Shown: piece after piece, positions 35,966 through 50,700 of the stretch
Layout: every line of letters begins with the position of its first letter
How positions within the stretch are numbered: position 1 is the stretch's first letter
From: Prostheceraeus crozeri
Taxonomy: Eukaryota > Platyhelminthes > Polycladida > Euryleptidae
Length of the DNA stretch: 64,000 nucleotides
Reading direction: 5' to 3'
NCBI GenBank assembly: GCA_907163375.1
Contig: CAJQUW010003618.1
Location: 196,001 to 260,000 of the forward strand
Program-made: the position numbers and the translations under genes
The notes under the pieces: generated by a model
Database searches by the model: none
The model's input: only the letters and a program-made list of their open reading frames with translations
What the model was told of the DNA's origin: nothing

Positions 35966-38900
35966 GATTTACATATTTCTTTATTTTCTACCATGACTCT
36001 CGACCATGAGAACACAAAGTTAGGGTTATTCGAAGCATTCATCATTGATGAATATATACTAACATGCCAACAATCAGTATTAGAACAGAATATGGTGGTT
36101 ATCGTGATTTCCTGTTTTTAATATTTGTATTCATAATAATTATATTTATTATAAATCTGTGTTTATAGTAAATGGCTGCATCTTAACGTGCTATGTCAAA
36201 TAAATCTATGTACACTTAATGTCTGATAATGATTCCTCCATTCTTTTGATTGTACTATTTTATTTAGTGCCCTGACAATCAACTGAAGTGTCATGAAATA
36301 GATCGGCACAAGATCACATCAATGCGTGCTGTATGGCCCAGAACTGCATGCATTATCATGCACCTGAGTACTTGAATATGCTTCAACCGCAAATGCAGTA
36401 GGAGGCGTTGAATGAAATGAAAACCAAACAAGATCGATCTAAATCTCGCCAGAGATGTCTGCATACACCTACACGAAATTCTTTCTGATTTTCAAGTAAC
36501 TCCAAAAGTTACCGTCTCCAATATTTTCAAAGTTCAATGCAAAATACCGGCTTATATCAGTGTTGATAATCTAATCCCTTTAGGGTACGATTCAGTGATC
36601 TGTACAAGTATTAGATATGCAGTTATAATATTGGCATATGGTCACAGGCGTCTCACTGAATTTTCAGCCACTCATGACCACACGCAGCTGTGTGTTCTTA
36701 CATCGCCATATCAGTTGACGAATGAGGAACTGACGTTTGAAATATCGGGATGTGTATTTAAATAAAAACGTACAGCTTCTGCATTGCTTCTCTTCGAGGA
36801 TCACATTCTCAATTCTCAAAGTAAGTGAAGTTTTCCATTTGATCATTATCCTTGTAGGCTTCAGATGATCATGATGACAAGGAGGACTTGATACAACTCA
36901 ATTCTTTATTACAAATTTCAGTTTCTTTGTTTTCACTCGTAGAACTTTCAATTTAAAAGCTAAAACGAAGAAATTTATTTAATACATAATTCTCTCAATT
37001 TTTCGGCATGAGTTCGGACTAATATAAGACTCAAGAATCTAAAGATTGAAATTCATATGGAGAATTTACTTTCCTTTAAAAAATTCTTTAAAGTAATTAT
37101 GATCTTAGTCGCAATTATTTGATTTCAAAGGAAATGAAACTGTTGGTTGATATATCGAAGGGTCGAGCAAATTGTGCTCTATGCACTTGTGCGACTGCAT
37201 GCTGCACTGAGTTAAGAATTATTGAAGAGCGATTAAATTGCGTCTAAATCGACGCTGCAACGTGTGTGATTATGGAAATCGATAAGCATTTTGATTTTTT
37301 GTTTTTCTTTCTATCTAGACAATACTCCTAGAATAAAGTGAGAATTTGAAATAAAATTTCAGCACCATCAAATAATCAAACCGCTAAATCAAATAAAGAA
37401 GATTTTTCATGTGTTTGTGACATACTTTGTGTCAAATTCCTGAGCGTGTTTCGCATATAATATCTATGGCATCGGAAGTTGAAACCACTGATTCCACTTT
37501 ATCGTAGGCTATCGGATTAGTCTTCTCAAGCCATCCATAAAACAACTAAATGATGATCCTCTTTATCAGAATTGCTTGTTTTATGCTGATTTTCTCTGTA
37601 ACGAGAGCATGCAAATGCAGGGATGTACAAGTGATTCAATTCATGAACATGATGACGCTGTGACAGCGCTTTATTGCTCTAGTGTTGCTCAGGAAAGGGA
37701 CTGCATCTGCAACACAAGTTTCTATGCAGAATGAACCACGCAGTCGAGCTCAGTAACATGAATTCACTTTTTCACAAATATACGAATGGGCTTGAGAAAG
37801 GTTTCTACATTTCTTGTAGATAACATAGCAGTGTGAAGGCAAATCGAGAAATATAAATCGAAAGTTATTGATATTTAATGAATGAACTTTGTCAGCTGGT
37901 CACAATGGTCCTAAAACACGGTTGTGATAAGGCTGTCCCAGTACAAGCCTCAAGATAAAATTTATATACCAGAGACGTTCCTTCTTGACAGCATCAAAAT
38001 TTAATTTTCTGCTCAATTTTAGATAGAGAAATCAATAGCCTCTGGCAGCTGATGGAGGTGCTTAAATAGTACTGACGTTCAAACTCTGAGAAACTAACAG
38101 AGGCTTGGGTTTTAGATGTTGGTATGAAAGTTTCTGTCATTTATATTTTATATTGAGGCTTTCCCTGGAACAGCTTTATCAAAGCCATATTATGCGAAGA
38201 CAATTTTGACTCGATACCACTCTTTCAGTCATAGCTACGATCAGTGGAAAAGTGGTAATGTTTGTCTCCGGAGTGACTGTCAAAGTAGACTTCTATTATT
38301 AGTAACTTAAACATAGATTATTGCTGTCTATCATTTTCTGACCTGCAATGTTCATGTACATGTCCTAAGTCTCGATACGCGTGAGGCCCTGTACATTGAA
38401 TTATGGAAACATATTAAATTGATGTCCGGCATTTGTAATTTGTAAAGAAATAACGAAGCTTTCACAACCGTTTCACTCATAAATTTAGCCTTCTCAAGGG
38501 AGATGATAATTTTTTCCGAGCCATGTCGGGCTCACATCGCGATTTCTTTTCCGAATAGTTGAAGAACGTAGGTACTCAATAATAAGGGAGCATCGTCTGC
38601 AATCCAATAGGACCAAACTATTTCTAAAACGAGTTTCAAGATTTTAAGAGTTATAAGAAAGAATATCTGAGATATATTTTGAGTGTTATTCGATCAGAAA
38701 CATTAGCAAGGATCTGATTGTACAGAATGACTAACAATGAGAAAGATCGCAATGGTTACCTTTTGAGAGTTTCCGCATATTTTGTTTCTGAAATGTGTTG
38801 GGAACGCCAAGTGTAAAATTGTGATAACCCAATATATTTCAGACGCTATCAGCATCCATCTTCAGGGACAGCATCACGTGAGTGTTGAAAGCGTGTGAAA

Positions 38901-39760
38901 TTTATTGAATTATCACAATTAAGTGATTATTACACTTGGCGCAACGTCTCATGTTTTTCATTGGAATCTTCTCCCCATTCTTGTTTGATTATACTCATGC
39001 AACTTTTTTCATACTTGTTTGAATTCGTACTCCCATTATTGAATTGTACTCATCATTTTAAGCATATTCCACAAAACCGTAAAGCATTTTTTCGATTTTT
39101 TCCCTTTTTTCAAAAATTATATTCAATTGCCTCTATTTTTATTATCATTAAGAACTCAGACGTGCGGAAAGCATAGCCATGAGTGCAGGCTGCACGATCA
39201 TTGAGAATGCATGTTTTAGTTCAATTTAAATGAATCCAACGTGTGTGAGTCAAACTCAGTCAGCTAATAACTATAGAGCTTCATGAGACTTAGTTGCAAT
39301 TCATGAATTCATGAAATGACGCAGATACACAGAGAAGCGAATATGTGAATCAAATCCTTATGTGAATTCTTTCAACAGCCCATTCACCATCATCATCACG
39401 GTCAGACATTCACTCAGTCAGAAAATTGACAACATCAGTTTGAAATTAGAGCCACATTCTGTAGTATCAGTTACTTCAAAATGTCTGGGAATACGTTTTA
39501 CATACATGTGTAGGCTTTAATCACAGTGGATGTTTCATTTCTTCCGCACTTTGTCATTTTATAATGCATTTTCTGAAAATATCATCTTAATCTTAATAGT
39601 TCATTTTCCAATATTAGAGTAATCAGCGTTAGTGCGTCAGCAAACATATTCGACTCGGAGCGAGTGTGTTTATAGGATCGGAGCGAAAGGTGATTAAGTG
39701 TATTCCCGTTGGAAGCATGGAAGAATGTCAGGAGCGTCTAGGAGGTGACGCTGAAAATGA
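35966..39760. other. No gene recognised (3.8 kb)
   Basis: AT-rich DNA with short ORFs on both strands, none showing a known domain. No terminal repeats were recognised. Confidence 0.4.
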
Positions 39761-39764
39761 TATA

Positions 39765-40196
39765 CAGGGTCATTCACGGAAATAGCCGGATTTTAAATCT
39801 ATCTCATTCTTTTCCTGCTGTATTAATCTTAGCCAATCCAACTCTCATTATTAGATAAAGAAATAGCATTTATGAATCAATAAGCTTTAGAATCCACAGC
39901 TCAACATGGGCTCCATGGACTCTCACGCACTTACGGAGTCTTTTCGCATAGTTTTCTAAAATATGTCTCAAGGTATCCCTGATCAATTCGTTGAATGATT
40001 CCCTGATTTTGTCCTCCGAATCATCCATAGATTGAGGTCTTGCTTCCTTAAACCTACTTTTGATTGCTGCTCAATAAAGTAGTGGATAATAAAGCTCATT
40101 GATTCATAAATGCTATTTCTTCATCTAATAATGAGAGTTGGATTGGCTAACATTAATACACCAGTAAAAGAATGAGATAGATTTAAAATGAGACCA
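39765..40196. mobile_element. Mariner-derived foldback with about 100-bp inverted ends
   Basis: Left arm about 39790-39893 and right arm about 40089-40190 are long inverted repeats sharing tttaaatctatctcattctt, agccaatccaactctcatta and gaaatagcatttatgaatca with their complements. The centre on the minus strand reads LRKCVRVHGAHVEL, like the C-terminal end of mariner-type transposases (R...C....GAHVE). So this is a deleted mariner relative kept as a foldback. Confidence 0.7.
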
Positions 40197-41756
40197 GTAA
40201 TTTTGTATGACTGGAGGCGGAGACAGTGACGAAGGTTCAAAGAGAAAAATGTGCGGAGGTACAGAACTGCATATGCTGAGATGGCCGCTCCTCAGAATGT
40301 GAACCGGAACGGATTTTTCGACCCGACTCGCTCTACTCTCGGTTCCCACTCTGCCGCTCGCAACGACAAAAACTGATGGAGAAAGATTTGAGAATATCAG
40401 GAAGCATGCTCCGTTAAGTGACCGGCATTGAGAATTATGTATGAATTTGGTACGACACGTGGTGAGGATAGATTAAGTATCGGGAAATGAAAATGAAAAT
40501 GTTGGAAGTTGGAAGTTGGGAAATCAAAGAAGAGGACACGCATTACAGAATACAGAGCACTTAATTAGAATGGAGAGGAGATAGGAAACCCACACCACCG
40601 AAATTCTCACGAATGTGTCGAAAGCCAGAAGAGTCAACAACATGAAAATAAACCTCATTCTAACCTATTTTAATTAATTGAATTATTTCATTTACGTAAT
40701 GCATATTTATGCATAGCGTCATAGCCGTGAGATATAAAATTTTCTATGTTAATACATGCATACTATGTTGCACTATCGATGAAAGATAATCAGTTCTTCT
40801 GCCACGTCATCATTTCATGTTGTTTGTTTTAAATAGCTAACTTGAAAAATCGAGTTGACTGGAGTAAACGTGCGGTATTCGTGAAGATGATGACTAATTT
40901 CAGAGTTAAACGCTTACTCGGGTAAACCATCGAAAACCTTCGACTAATACCAAATCAGACGCATGCATTTTCCTTCATGTAATTTTTCTACAGTTATCCA
41001 ACTTTCTGAACAAGTTCTTGCTGAATTTGATTGTAGAATTTAGCAACACGCATGAATGAGGCAGTCAAATAACTCAAAATGTCATCATCAAAATACAGTC
41101 AGGGATGTCTGCCTATTCAAAGCGAATGATAAAAGGTGAAATCGCAATGTGAACGCAATTTCAGATGTGAATGCAAGCTGATTCTGTTTACATGTTAGCA
41201 AATGTTACGTGTCTCAAATTATTAAGTATTTATTGCAACCTATTGCAGCCAACTATTTTGAAGGCTTATTCGATTTTTAATCCCATAGTATTACTCCCCT
41301 CTTTTATTTATAGCATAGAAAAAGAAATGTGTTCTCTTATCGCTGTTTAACACCGCATGAGATTTGTCTACAACTTCCCACTGTACAGTCGTAACAGTGT
41401 AGCTTAAACAGAACAAACTTACCTCATTTTCTTGAAGTCTGCTTCCAAGGCTTACTTTTAGAAGAAATCCGTTAAACCCGATCGAAGGATTCATAATCTA
41501 AAAATTGATAAAAGGATTGACGTATCGTTGCCAAATAATAGCATTTCATGTGCTTTATTTTTAAATGATAAACTGAAAAGCTCCTATCACAGAAAAGCGG
41601 AGTTGAATTGGTTGCTCTATGAGATGGGATAAAGCAATTATTTCATTTGATCACACATCACACAAGATTTCCAGACATAGTTCCTGAAATTTTACAATAC
41701 ATTTTTTGTAACATAAAAAACTTTGCATTGAACGTTTCAAATGACCTGTAAACCTA
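40197..41756. other. Myosin upstream region (1.6 kb)
   Basis: Likely holds the myosin promoter or 5' UTR exon, but neither was identified. atataaaat at about 40730 is a TATA-like string without further support. Minus-strand 41291-41494 is an open frame with exon-like edges but no recognised homology. Confidence 0.35.
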
Positions 41757-41763
41757 CTTGCAG
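41757..41763 (+). promoter_or_regulatory. 3' splice site 37 nt upstream of the myosin start codon
   Basis: ctacttgcag ends at 41763 and leaves 37 nt of 5' UTR before ATG at 41801. The reading frame is open across the site, but the protein similarity starts at the ATG ([12 protein letters not shown]). An upstream non-coding exon or a trans-spliced leader is expected; the promoter was not identified. Confidence 0.55.
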
Positions 41764-44700
41764 ATTTTCGAGTGAGTTTCAAGCGCGTCAATTTCGGACG
41801 ATGGATGTCACCGACCCGGATTTCAAATACCTTGGGGTTGATAAAAAGGCTCTGATGAAAGAGTTGGGAGATAAACCCTACGACAGTAAGAAAAATTGCT
41901 GGGTTCCCAATGAAAAGGAAGTTTACGTCGCCGCAGAAATCGAAAGTGAAACGGATTCAGAAATAACCGCTCGGTGCGACAAATCTCACGAGGTAAGAGT
42001 TGCCGAAGCACGTCATCAATAAGAAGCTGCAGACATAGTAATATCAAATTTCTTTAGTTAAGGCTAGTAAATGCAAGCGACTGACCGAGTAATCCAAATT
42101 CTATGAACTTGTAAAATGTAATCTGTAAAGTGCAATTTTGCACCCAAGTGCTACTAGAAAGGATTGAATTGTTCCTCAATTGAGTAGGTGTGGGACGAGG
42201 GATATCCTGCGCTGGCGAGGATATTTGAAAATTAAATAGGATAACGGATATCCTACTTATAAGGAAGAGATTTTTGATCGATTCAATAGAGTGAATTACG
42301 TATAATTAATATATAAGAATGTTAATAATATTTGATCATATCTATGAAATTGATCGAATGTCACCGATACCAAGAATGAAAATTTGACTTTCATGAAACA
42401 GTACAATATTTGTAATCAACAAGAGGCAAGCATCTCTAAGAAAACAATCTTCCGCTTTGAAGCATTTGCAAACATGTAAATCACAAAAATGAATGAAACC
42501 TTTTGATAAAAAATTCAGAAGGAATTTCGCGTGGAAGCATTTTGATACAAGAATCACAAATCACCTCAAGGAACAACAGTCTTCTGTCTTCACAAGCATG
42601 TCCATAAATATCAGTAGATGTACACGCGCTATGCATCAATGTCAGATGTACGGTACACTACTGCACCAAGACGAGATGAAAGCCAGAAAATATTTATGTA
42701 TTGAGAGACGTACTAAGAGATGATCTTGACACACGTGCCTAGAGCTCCGTGCAACCCGCACTTTCTGCAAATGTCGCAATTGACCAGAGGTTCAAAAACA
42801 TGCCATCAATGGACAAGATGGCTAAGCTCCTGATGGAGACTTCTGTTCGCGAGTGTTGGCATGACACAAGAAAGGAAGATGTCTCTTCATTTCGGCGGTC
42901 CTGGTATATGGGAGTGGGAGCTCTGCCAATACGGTTGAAGTAGGCGCGCAGGTCTAGTTAGAGGCACCAACGCATTTGTGGCCTTCGCAGTCACCAGCGA
43001 TAAGTTGCCACAACTTAGCTTGCTCGAGTTGTGTCACCGATGGACGGCGCAAGATGAATTTGTATAGAAAAGCAAGTGCAAAGGACCGATTTATATATTT
43101 CAAAGCAAAGTAATAGTTAAAATAAGAGCACGAGGTCTTTCGTCCTCTCTAAGTCGTGTGTTGACGCGGAACTCGTGTAAATCACAGGAACAAAACTTAA
43201 TAACTTGTAATGGGAGACAAGGACAACAACATGGACGGTAAGTGGACGGCAATCAATCCTATTGCCATGGCAACCCCAGGCCAATCACAAACTGCCTCTG
43301 GACTCACAGGTCAAGAGTAATCGCTTGAATGGCCAGAGCCTCCATGAAACAAAGAACACTTCTGACATCGGATCCACAGAAAATCTTAAAACGCACCTGA
43401 GAGGTCACATCCGTTAACAAGTAAATGGCGAGCAATAGAGCATTCGGGCAAAGACTCGGATCGAGGAGGAGCACTCCTCCCCTCCAACAACCACTTGGAT
43501 ATATGTTCCTTGACCCGGTCACCCAAGGATTCTTCTGTTCTGCTAATGTACTTGCAAACGCATTCAAATATATAAATAACTTTAGATTGAGCAGAAACAT
43601 GAAGTTTATCCTTCGGCGAACTAGTCGGAACATGAGAGGTCGAAAATATAGCAACCGGTTTCACCACCGGGACACACTTGAGAAGAGTCCGAATAGAACG
43701 CTCTACAAACTGGGATGCTCTATCACAGTTTACACCCAGTTCCGCGTCAACACACGACTTAGAACGGCCGAAAGGCCTCGTGTTCTTATTTTAGCAATTA
43801 CTTTGCCTTGAAATGTATGAATCGGTTCTTTGCACTTGCTTTTCTATGTAAATAATGTAGTGGGTCACATTTCTTCAAAAGGCAAGATGAATGGCAACTT
43901 TGGCGGTTTCGCTGGAGGCATGCGCTACCGCGTTGTCTTGTGGGTGTTTCGGCGCGGAAATCGTCCGTTATTTCGTTGCCTCAGATGGTGAGGTCTTCTA
44001 GTATCTTGAGATTCTATTCTACACAGGCCACGCATTGTACTGTCAGAAAGCCGTCGCATTAGGAAGACTAGCCGTTCTCCGAAGCGAGCAGCGCCGATCG
44101 CGAGTGGTTGCATTTGCAGAACAGAACTTTTGGACAGAATGTAGTTCTGTACAGATGGTGTGCTATTTTGTGGATGCTCTTTGATTCAAAAGCTGATAAT
44201 GACAACAGCGATTAATAATACCAAGATAACAATTACAATGATCAAAAACAAATATTCGAATGTTTTAAGAAAAAAGATTTGCCATTGAGACCTAGGGTCT
44301 AATTCAATCTAGTTACTTTATCTTTTATTAGCAAAGTACAAAGTGTAACTATACAAGTTTGCAAGTGTTGAATATTATTTTTACATCATGGTAAAATTTC
44401 CTAAATAATTTAATACGTTCGCGCCGGAATTTGATAGATGTTATACCTACAAGCGGAAGAGTATCAAAATCCTGGTATCTTCCCATTCATCTTTTTTCGA
44501 TGTTTTGTTGTCAATACTATATTTGATTTCAGAGAGCTGCTTATTAACGAATTGATGCAGTCAGTGGGATGGGGATTGCTCAATAGAATAATTGTAATAT
44601 TTTTAGCACTGTGTTAAACAGTTTCCAGCATGAGCACACATCATACGCTCCATGTAACATTCCTGTCACAAGTGTGCGTTTCCATTGGACAGGACAGGCA

Positions 44701-47700
44701 CCAATATAATTCATTGGTAGACTTGCATATGTGCTTTTCCTAAAAATTGACGTGGTTAGGCCATTACTTTTGTAAATTTTAATATCCAAAAATGAAATAA
44801 TAATTTCTTCTCCACTGTAAACTTCAATTTGAAATGCTGTGAATTCTAAACGGATGGAATCTATTTCATATTATCAAAAATAACTAATATGTCATCGACA
44901 TGTCGTCTATAAAATTTAGGTGAGAATGCTTCACTCATCTAACTTTGCTCTTGATTAGAATGAGACAAGTTCTCTAACATAGCACCCAGCTGTGTTCCCA
45001 AACTAACGCCATCGATTTGGCAATATACATTGCCATTAAAAAACAGTCACCCCTTGACCGCAAAACTCTATAAAAGCTTGAAAACGGTTTGAAAAACAAA
45101 CACATGTTTCTAAATTTCGAATTAAGAATATGTAGGCCCTATATGAATACATTCACCTAATTTTGATCTAGAAAACATCTTGAGTGAATCTTGAAATATG
45201 ACAATTGATTATTTAGACATTACTTGCTAGTTGCTGCTGCATTCAAATGACAAACATCTCAGAATAAAACAATAGGGCCTATGCCGAGGATTAAAAATTG
45301 CACCGGGTGGAAACCGGTCCTTGGCTCGGCTAGTGCCGAAAATTCCGCTCCGGTTTTCACTTCGATCACAATTACTGTTAATTTTAATTATCAGTAGTAC
45401 CCGGTGTTGAGATTTATTTAATTATGAAGTGAATAAAGTCCATACCATTTTCTTTGTTATGACACGTTTTTTCTTTATGTCTACAATTTACTGTGTGCTG
45501 ACTGTGCACAGTATGTAGATCTATTGTTGGTGACACAATCTATCATGCTCAAATAATAGTACTGCTAGAAGTTCAACCTTTGCGTGAAAAATGGCTACAT
45601 CCAAATTAAATTTGGTATATTACATTTTTGTGAATGATAGTTTTTTATGAAATGTATTACACCAGAATTTGTTTTTATGGCATTTTCTAGGCAAGATATT
45701 TTAGCGTGTCCTACAGAATTTCAATGAAACCTAACCTGCATTTATAGGTCAATAGAATGATGATAGAGACGAACACCAAACTCTCAGATGTTTTTTTATA
45801 CTGGAATAGATGTATACGTTTTACGTAAAACTATCTGTAAATTGTTATTGACTTGATTTCTCACATTTTCTTTTCAATCTCCTAGTGTTTGATGGAAAGC
45901 ATCATTTTCGTTTTACAAATGATTTTTGTTAGACAGCTATTTTTGTCCGCAATCTATTTGCACGTACCAATCTGATTGAACACCTGAGACTAAATCTGAA
46001 TCATTCACTGTACAAGTTGTGAAGCCTAAAGATATAGGCGAGACAACATCTGTAAAAGCAAGAAGTTCTATTTTCTTTGAGGAAAGCCCGAGTGAAAAAA
46101 CATTTTATTTACCATATTTTTAAATGTCAAAAACGAAAGTCAGTTTGGTATGTCTATCAGGTGTGAATCTCATACACATGTCTATACTGCAAGGGAGATT
46201 TCATTGCCGTCGTGACTAGTATCAGATGAAGAATTTTTTCTGACTCATTTATAAAAACTTCCATGAAGTCGGAAATTTCAACTTTGCGATTCAAGAATGA
46301 ACTGTTATAAATAACATTTGTCGAAGGATTACTTCCACGTACCCGTTCTATGCGTGTGGGCGGTTGAATATTTCATCTCACTCGGTTTATGTTATTTCCA
46401 CACAATTTTTAAGTGAATTTCGATCGACCAAGATAAACAACGATCTGCATATCAGCGAATCCTAAGTCTCAATTAAATGATTGTGAATGAGATGTTGATT
46501 GCCTGTTATTGACTAGATTCAAATGCTATTAGTGTTACTGCACAATGCATTCTATAAAATTCATTTACAAACACATGAGCAAGGCGCGTTTGACTAAGAT
46601 TCGAAACTTATTATGTCACAGTTAGAAGAACAAATGTTTACCTCATATTTGGCATCGTTTAAAGGTAAGTTGCATCATTACACGTGCAATTAAGATGAAA
46701 AAAGATGGTGTTTGATTCATTCTGTTTTTATCATCTAAGTGAGATTAATATAACATGTAATAGTATAATACGTGCTGATTGCTGTTTGGAATTACCTGTG
46801 CTTTACAACAAGGATATTCGCGATGAAGTTTAGTATTTGATAAATGACAAAATAAAATGAAAGGAAAAGAAATTCTATTCTTCCACCGACTGAAAATATT
46901 AAGCAACAACTAAAACAACCGATATTTCGCGTTCATATTGATCACGAGACGAAGCGCGAGTGTCTTCTATTCCATTTTCATCATCATCGGATTCAAACTA
47001 GTCGTTCTCCGTCCTCGTAACAACATCAACTCCACTGATGACGATTCTCTGTTTTCCTTACCGCCATTTCCAAGATTGAATTCGTCCATTCTTTGATGTC
47101 ATTGTAATGTTGTCTGCGAGATCTTCCTCTTCTTCAACTTCCCGGATGATTGCTACTGTCCCATGTTTGACTGGCTCTTTCTGTCTGATGCATGTCCGAA
47201 GAACACAATCTGTAACACTTAGAACTGACATTATTCCGTCTACCCCTCCAACTTATCTTCAACATTATGCATTTCGGTTGCGCATTATGTCAGCCGCTTT
47301 CAAACTCCACACCTCGCATCCCAACATTAACTAAGGTCACACCAGAGCATGTACTCGGACGTAGTCTAGCAGATTTTCTTAGCGCTCTGTCCTTCCAGAT
47401 AATGTCAAGTCAATTATCCGTCTCTTAGTCATTGCGATTCTACTGCGAAGATCTTTGCTGCATTAACTGATTGAGATCACAAATACTTACAGATGTCCAC
47501 CTGTTCCACCGACCCGTCTCCCATATTGATGTCCGTCTACAATTGCATGCCCGCCACACAGTCGTCCACTGAGTAGTCCACGAGTTTTCAATGAGATTTA
47601 ATATTGAATAGGTGAAGAATGGAACTTCTTCTTCTTTCATTTTTGTACCAACCGATGTAAGATTTGCAATAGAAAAGATATCATGCTTGCATTTTAGTTC

Positions 47701-50700
47701 AATTTCACGGTTGGCTTCGTGCATCAGGTGCGGGTTCTGTTCAAGTTCGGAGAAGTACGGCATACAGCAGGACACCGATTTGATACTTGCTGAAGACAAT
47801 GTACATGCATATATCATCTCACACATTCGTTTTCACTCTTACGATTACAAGTACAAAATTTGTGTGGATTCTGTGCACTTATATCACTTGATCACATTCT
47901 ATCACCAAAGTGGCATGAAATATGACGCTTCATCCCCTCTTTGGTTTTGTTAAAAATTGAATTCCTTTCCCATAAATCAAAACTGTTGATTCGATCGATG
48001 CAACGATATAAACATGTCATTTCAGGTTGTGACGGTGAAGAAAGATGATGTGCAGCAAATGAATCCCCCGAAGTTCTTCTTAGTGGAAGACATGGCAAAT
48101 CTAACGTTTCTCAACGATGCTTCAATTTTGGACAATTTGCGGCAGAGATATTATCGAGATCTGATTTATGTAAGCCTAAGATTTCATCTTCTTGTGGAGC
48201 TAATTTTTGATGTAAGTCGTTATTTCAGACCTATTCAGGACTCTTCTGTGTCGCTGTCAATCCGTATAAGCGAATCCCTATCTACACTGAGAGTGTTGTC
48301 TCAAAATACAAAGGAAAGCGAAAGACTGAAATGCCTCCTCATATTTTCTCAATCTCGGATAATGCTTACAACAGCATGCTTCAAGGTAAAGTTAAAAATC
48401 ACTTCTTTTCTTGTGCAATGTGCATGCTAATCGTCATAGTATTAGATATAGATGCGGGACTCGTAGGAGCCAATGGAGTTTTATCAGAGTCGGAGTCTTA
48501 TTGAAAGTGACTAGCATTTCAACATTTTTCGAATCCGAATTTCCTCTTTTCAAATTCTTTTGATCATGCATTTTGTACTTGCCGATTCTACTATAATTCA
48601 ACAATTATGGATTAACTCATCATTTGATGATATTAAACACATCAACGCAGCAGCATGTCTCCCGTGCTCCTTTATTATTCTTCTTTTGCTCGAAGACAAG
48701 TGCGTAAACCTTGAGTATCTCTATCAGCAGAGTAAGTAATAAGTACATAACAGTTTCCTAGAAAAAGTATCGCTTTCAGCAAGTGCCAGTGAAATATTGA
48801 TTACATACACGAGACTCTAATTCGATAAGTGAGTAGCACCAGTGTCTGTGTCAATTATCATTAGGACAAGGCAATTGTTGGTTTCTCATGGCCATATTCG
48901 TCCCGTGTCGTCGAAGCAGATATCGCCACAGGCATGACGGTTACTTGTATAGAAGAACTACATAGGGGAAGTAGCGCTATTTCGGAAATGCATTCGTGAA
49001 TACCTTGTACCACTGGAACCATCCATTTGATCTATTTCAAATAAAAGCTTCATTAATGCACTTTCCCTGTTCATTGAATATAACAAAGCAGGTTGATGAA
49101 GTTTTACCAGCACTGCATCTGTGATATGTATACAATTAAAAAAAGATGAAAGAATACTTTTGATATGACTAAAATTTTGGAACAGTAAATTACAAATCTG
49201 AGCTTTGGGCAACCAAATTCAACATGGATATTGTTAGCATGTATCCCTATACTGTATTATCATAGCAAGTGATGATTATTTGCACCCTAATTGTGTTGCT
49301 GACCTTCTGAAAAAATGATGTTAGTTTGGACATGGGGTGGGCTATACCGGCTGCAATAAAAAGATGTGCCTGCTTTTCTCAGTAAGATTTCACTGTGTTA
49401 ATTGTGTACATGTAACTTGCTTTTAATAAGTTTCTGAAACATTAGCTGCCCGTGTCCCCTGCTATATTAGATGGAAGTGCTTGTTCATTATATTCAGCAG
49501 AACAGACCTCAACAGACGATGAATGAGTCTCAGCTTCACATTAGGCAACTTGGTAGCTGAGTGAGCGTCTGCGATTATTGATCAATTTAATTAAATGTCA
49601 ATGGAATCTGGAATCTTAAGTTTCCCTTCGAGGGTCAAAGGGCTTTTTCCTACATTTGATGATGCTCGTATTGCACAAAGTAGGAGTCACCACGAAACTC
49701 AGTCATTCGATGCAGACGGACGATTTCATTATATATGTCGTAACGCATTGATTGTTGAGAACAAGTAGTCTTGCGAAATAAAAAGGCCCTCTTCTTAAAG
49801 GGCTTGGCAGATTTCTGCACTGTAGCAGGGTTTAGTTCGAATAGCTTCTACATTGAGACTCCTTGTGTATGGCAATGTCATGAAAAATGACTACATGTAC
49901 AATGTGTCCATTTCAGGTCAGCATTTAGACTATTAGACAAGTAATATGAACTTAATGAGATTAATTTGATAAGAACTGTCATTCTATTGAGATAAAGGCA
50001 CAGATTCAGCATTTAGCGATGCTTAGGTATTGTGTTAGGTCTATCTCACGATTGCTAAAATTCTAATAAGAAGATATCAAAGTGATATTCTTTTGAATAG
50101 GATTTATCATAGAAAAACTTAAGAAGCCTATTCAAATTGAATATTGAAATGCTATCTTCAATGAAATATACCTAATTAGTAAAGTCATTCTGCCGTAAAA
50201 TATGTTGCCATAGCAGATTATCAGAATATCTATAGAGTGTTTGAAAAAGCGAAGGTGCATGAAATTTTTGGAATTAAACTGCGAAATGAGATTCGGACTT
50301 CAAAATTTTTTTATAATCAATCTATTTTTATAATCAATATATATCAAAATATTTCTGTAAGTGAAGTTACTTAAATCAACGTACCATCTGCACTACCATG
50401 CGCGAACTCCTTCTAGAGATACAGGGAAGATAGTTCTTCCATTTCCAACACAAGAGTAGGTTCAAATATCAAATTTATATTTATGTAGATCAAATAAAAC
50501 ACATGGTTGCATGGTTTTGAAGCATGTCTGTCATGCATATCAAGCACCACTTGAAAGCTACCCGCCAACTAATTTTTGAAGTATGTCACAAAAGTTTGAT
50601 TTCTATCCGAACCAGCTCCATACTATTTCAGCGCTTATACTTTAATTAAGTTAATCTTATTCAGTGAGGTATCTTTTTTGACTCTTATTCGGTCAAGACT

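Larger units (their letters stand above)
41993..48025. other. Myosin intron 1 (6.0 kb)
   Basis: gtaaga to tttcag. Holds the Penelope-like remains (43055-45170), a probable LINE end (46950-47180, minus) and otherwise AT-rich DNA. Frames at 42493-42943, 47440-47826 (minus) and 47612-47953 match nothing I recognise. Confidence 0.7.

Noticed and set aside
41291-41494. Minus-strand frame with gtaagt-like edges, a possible exon of an opposite gene
   Set aside because: No recognisable domain, no second exon and no clear acceptor; too weak to annotate.
48440-48505. Possible hAT end (gatgcgggactc, agagtcggagtc)
   Set aside because: Short, with no partner end or target duplication; noted in the intron description only.
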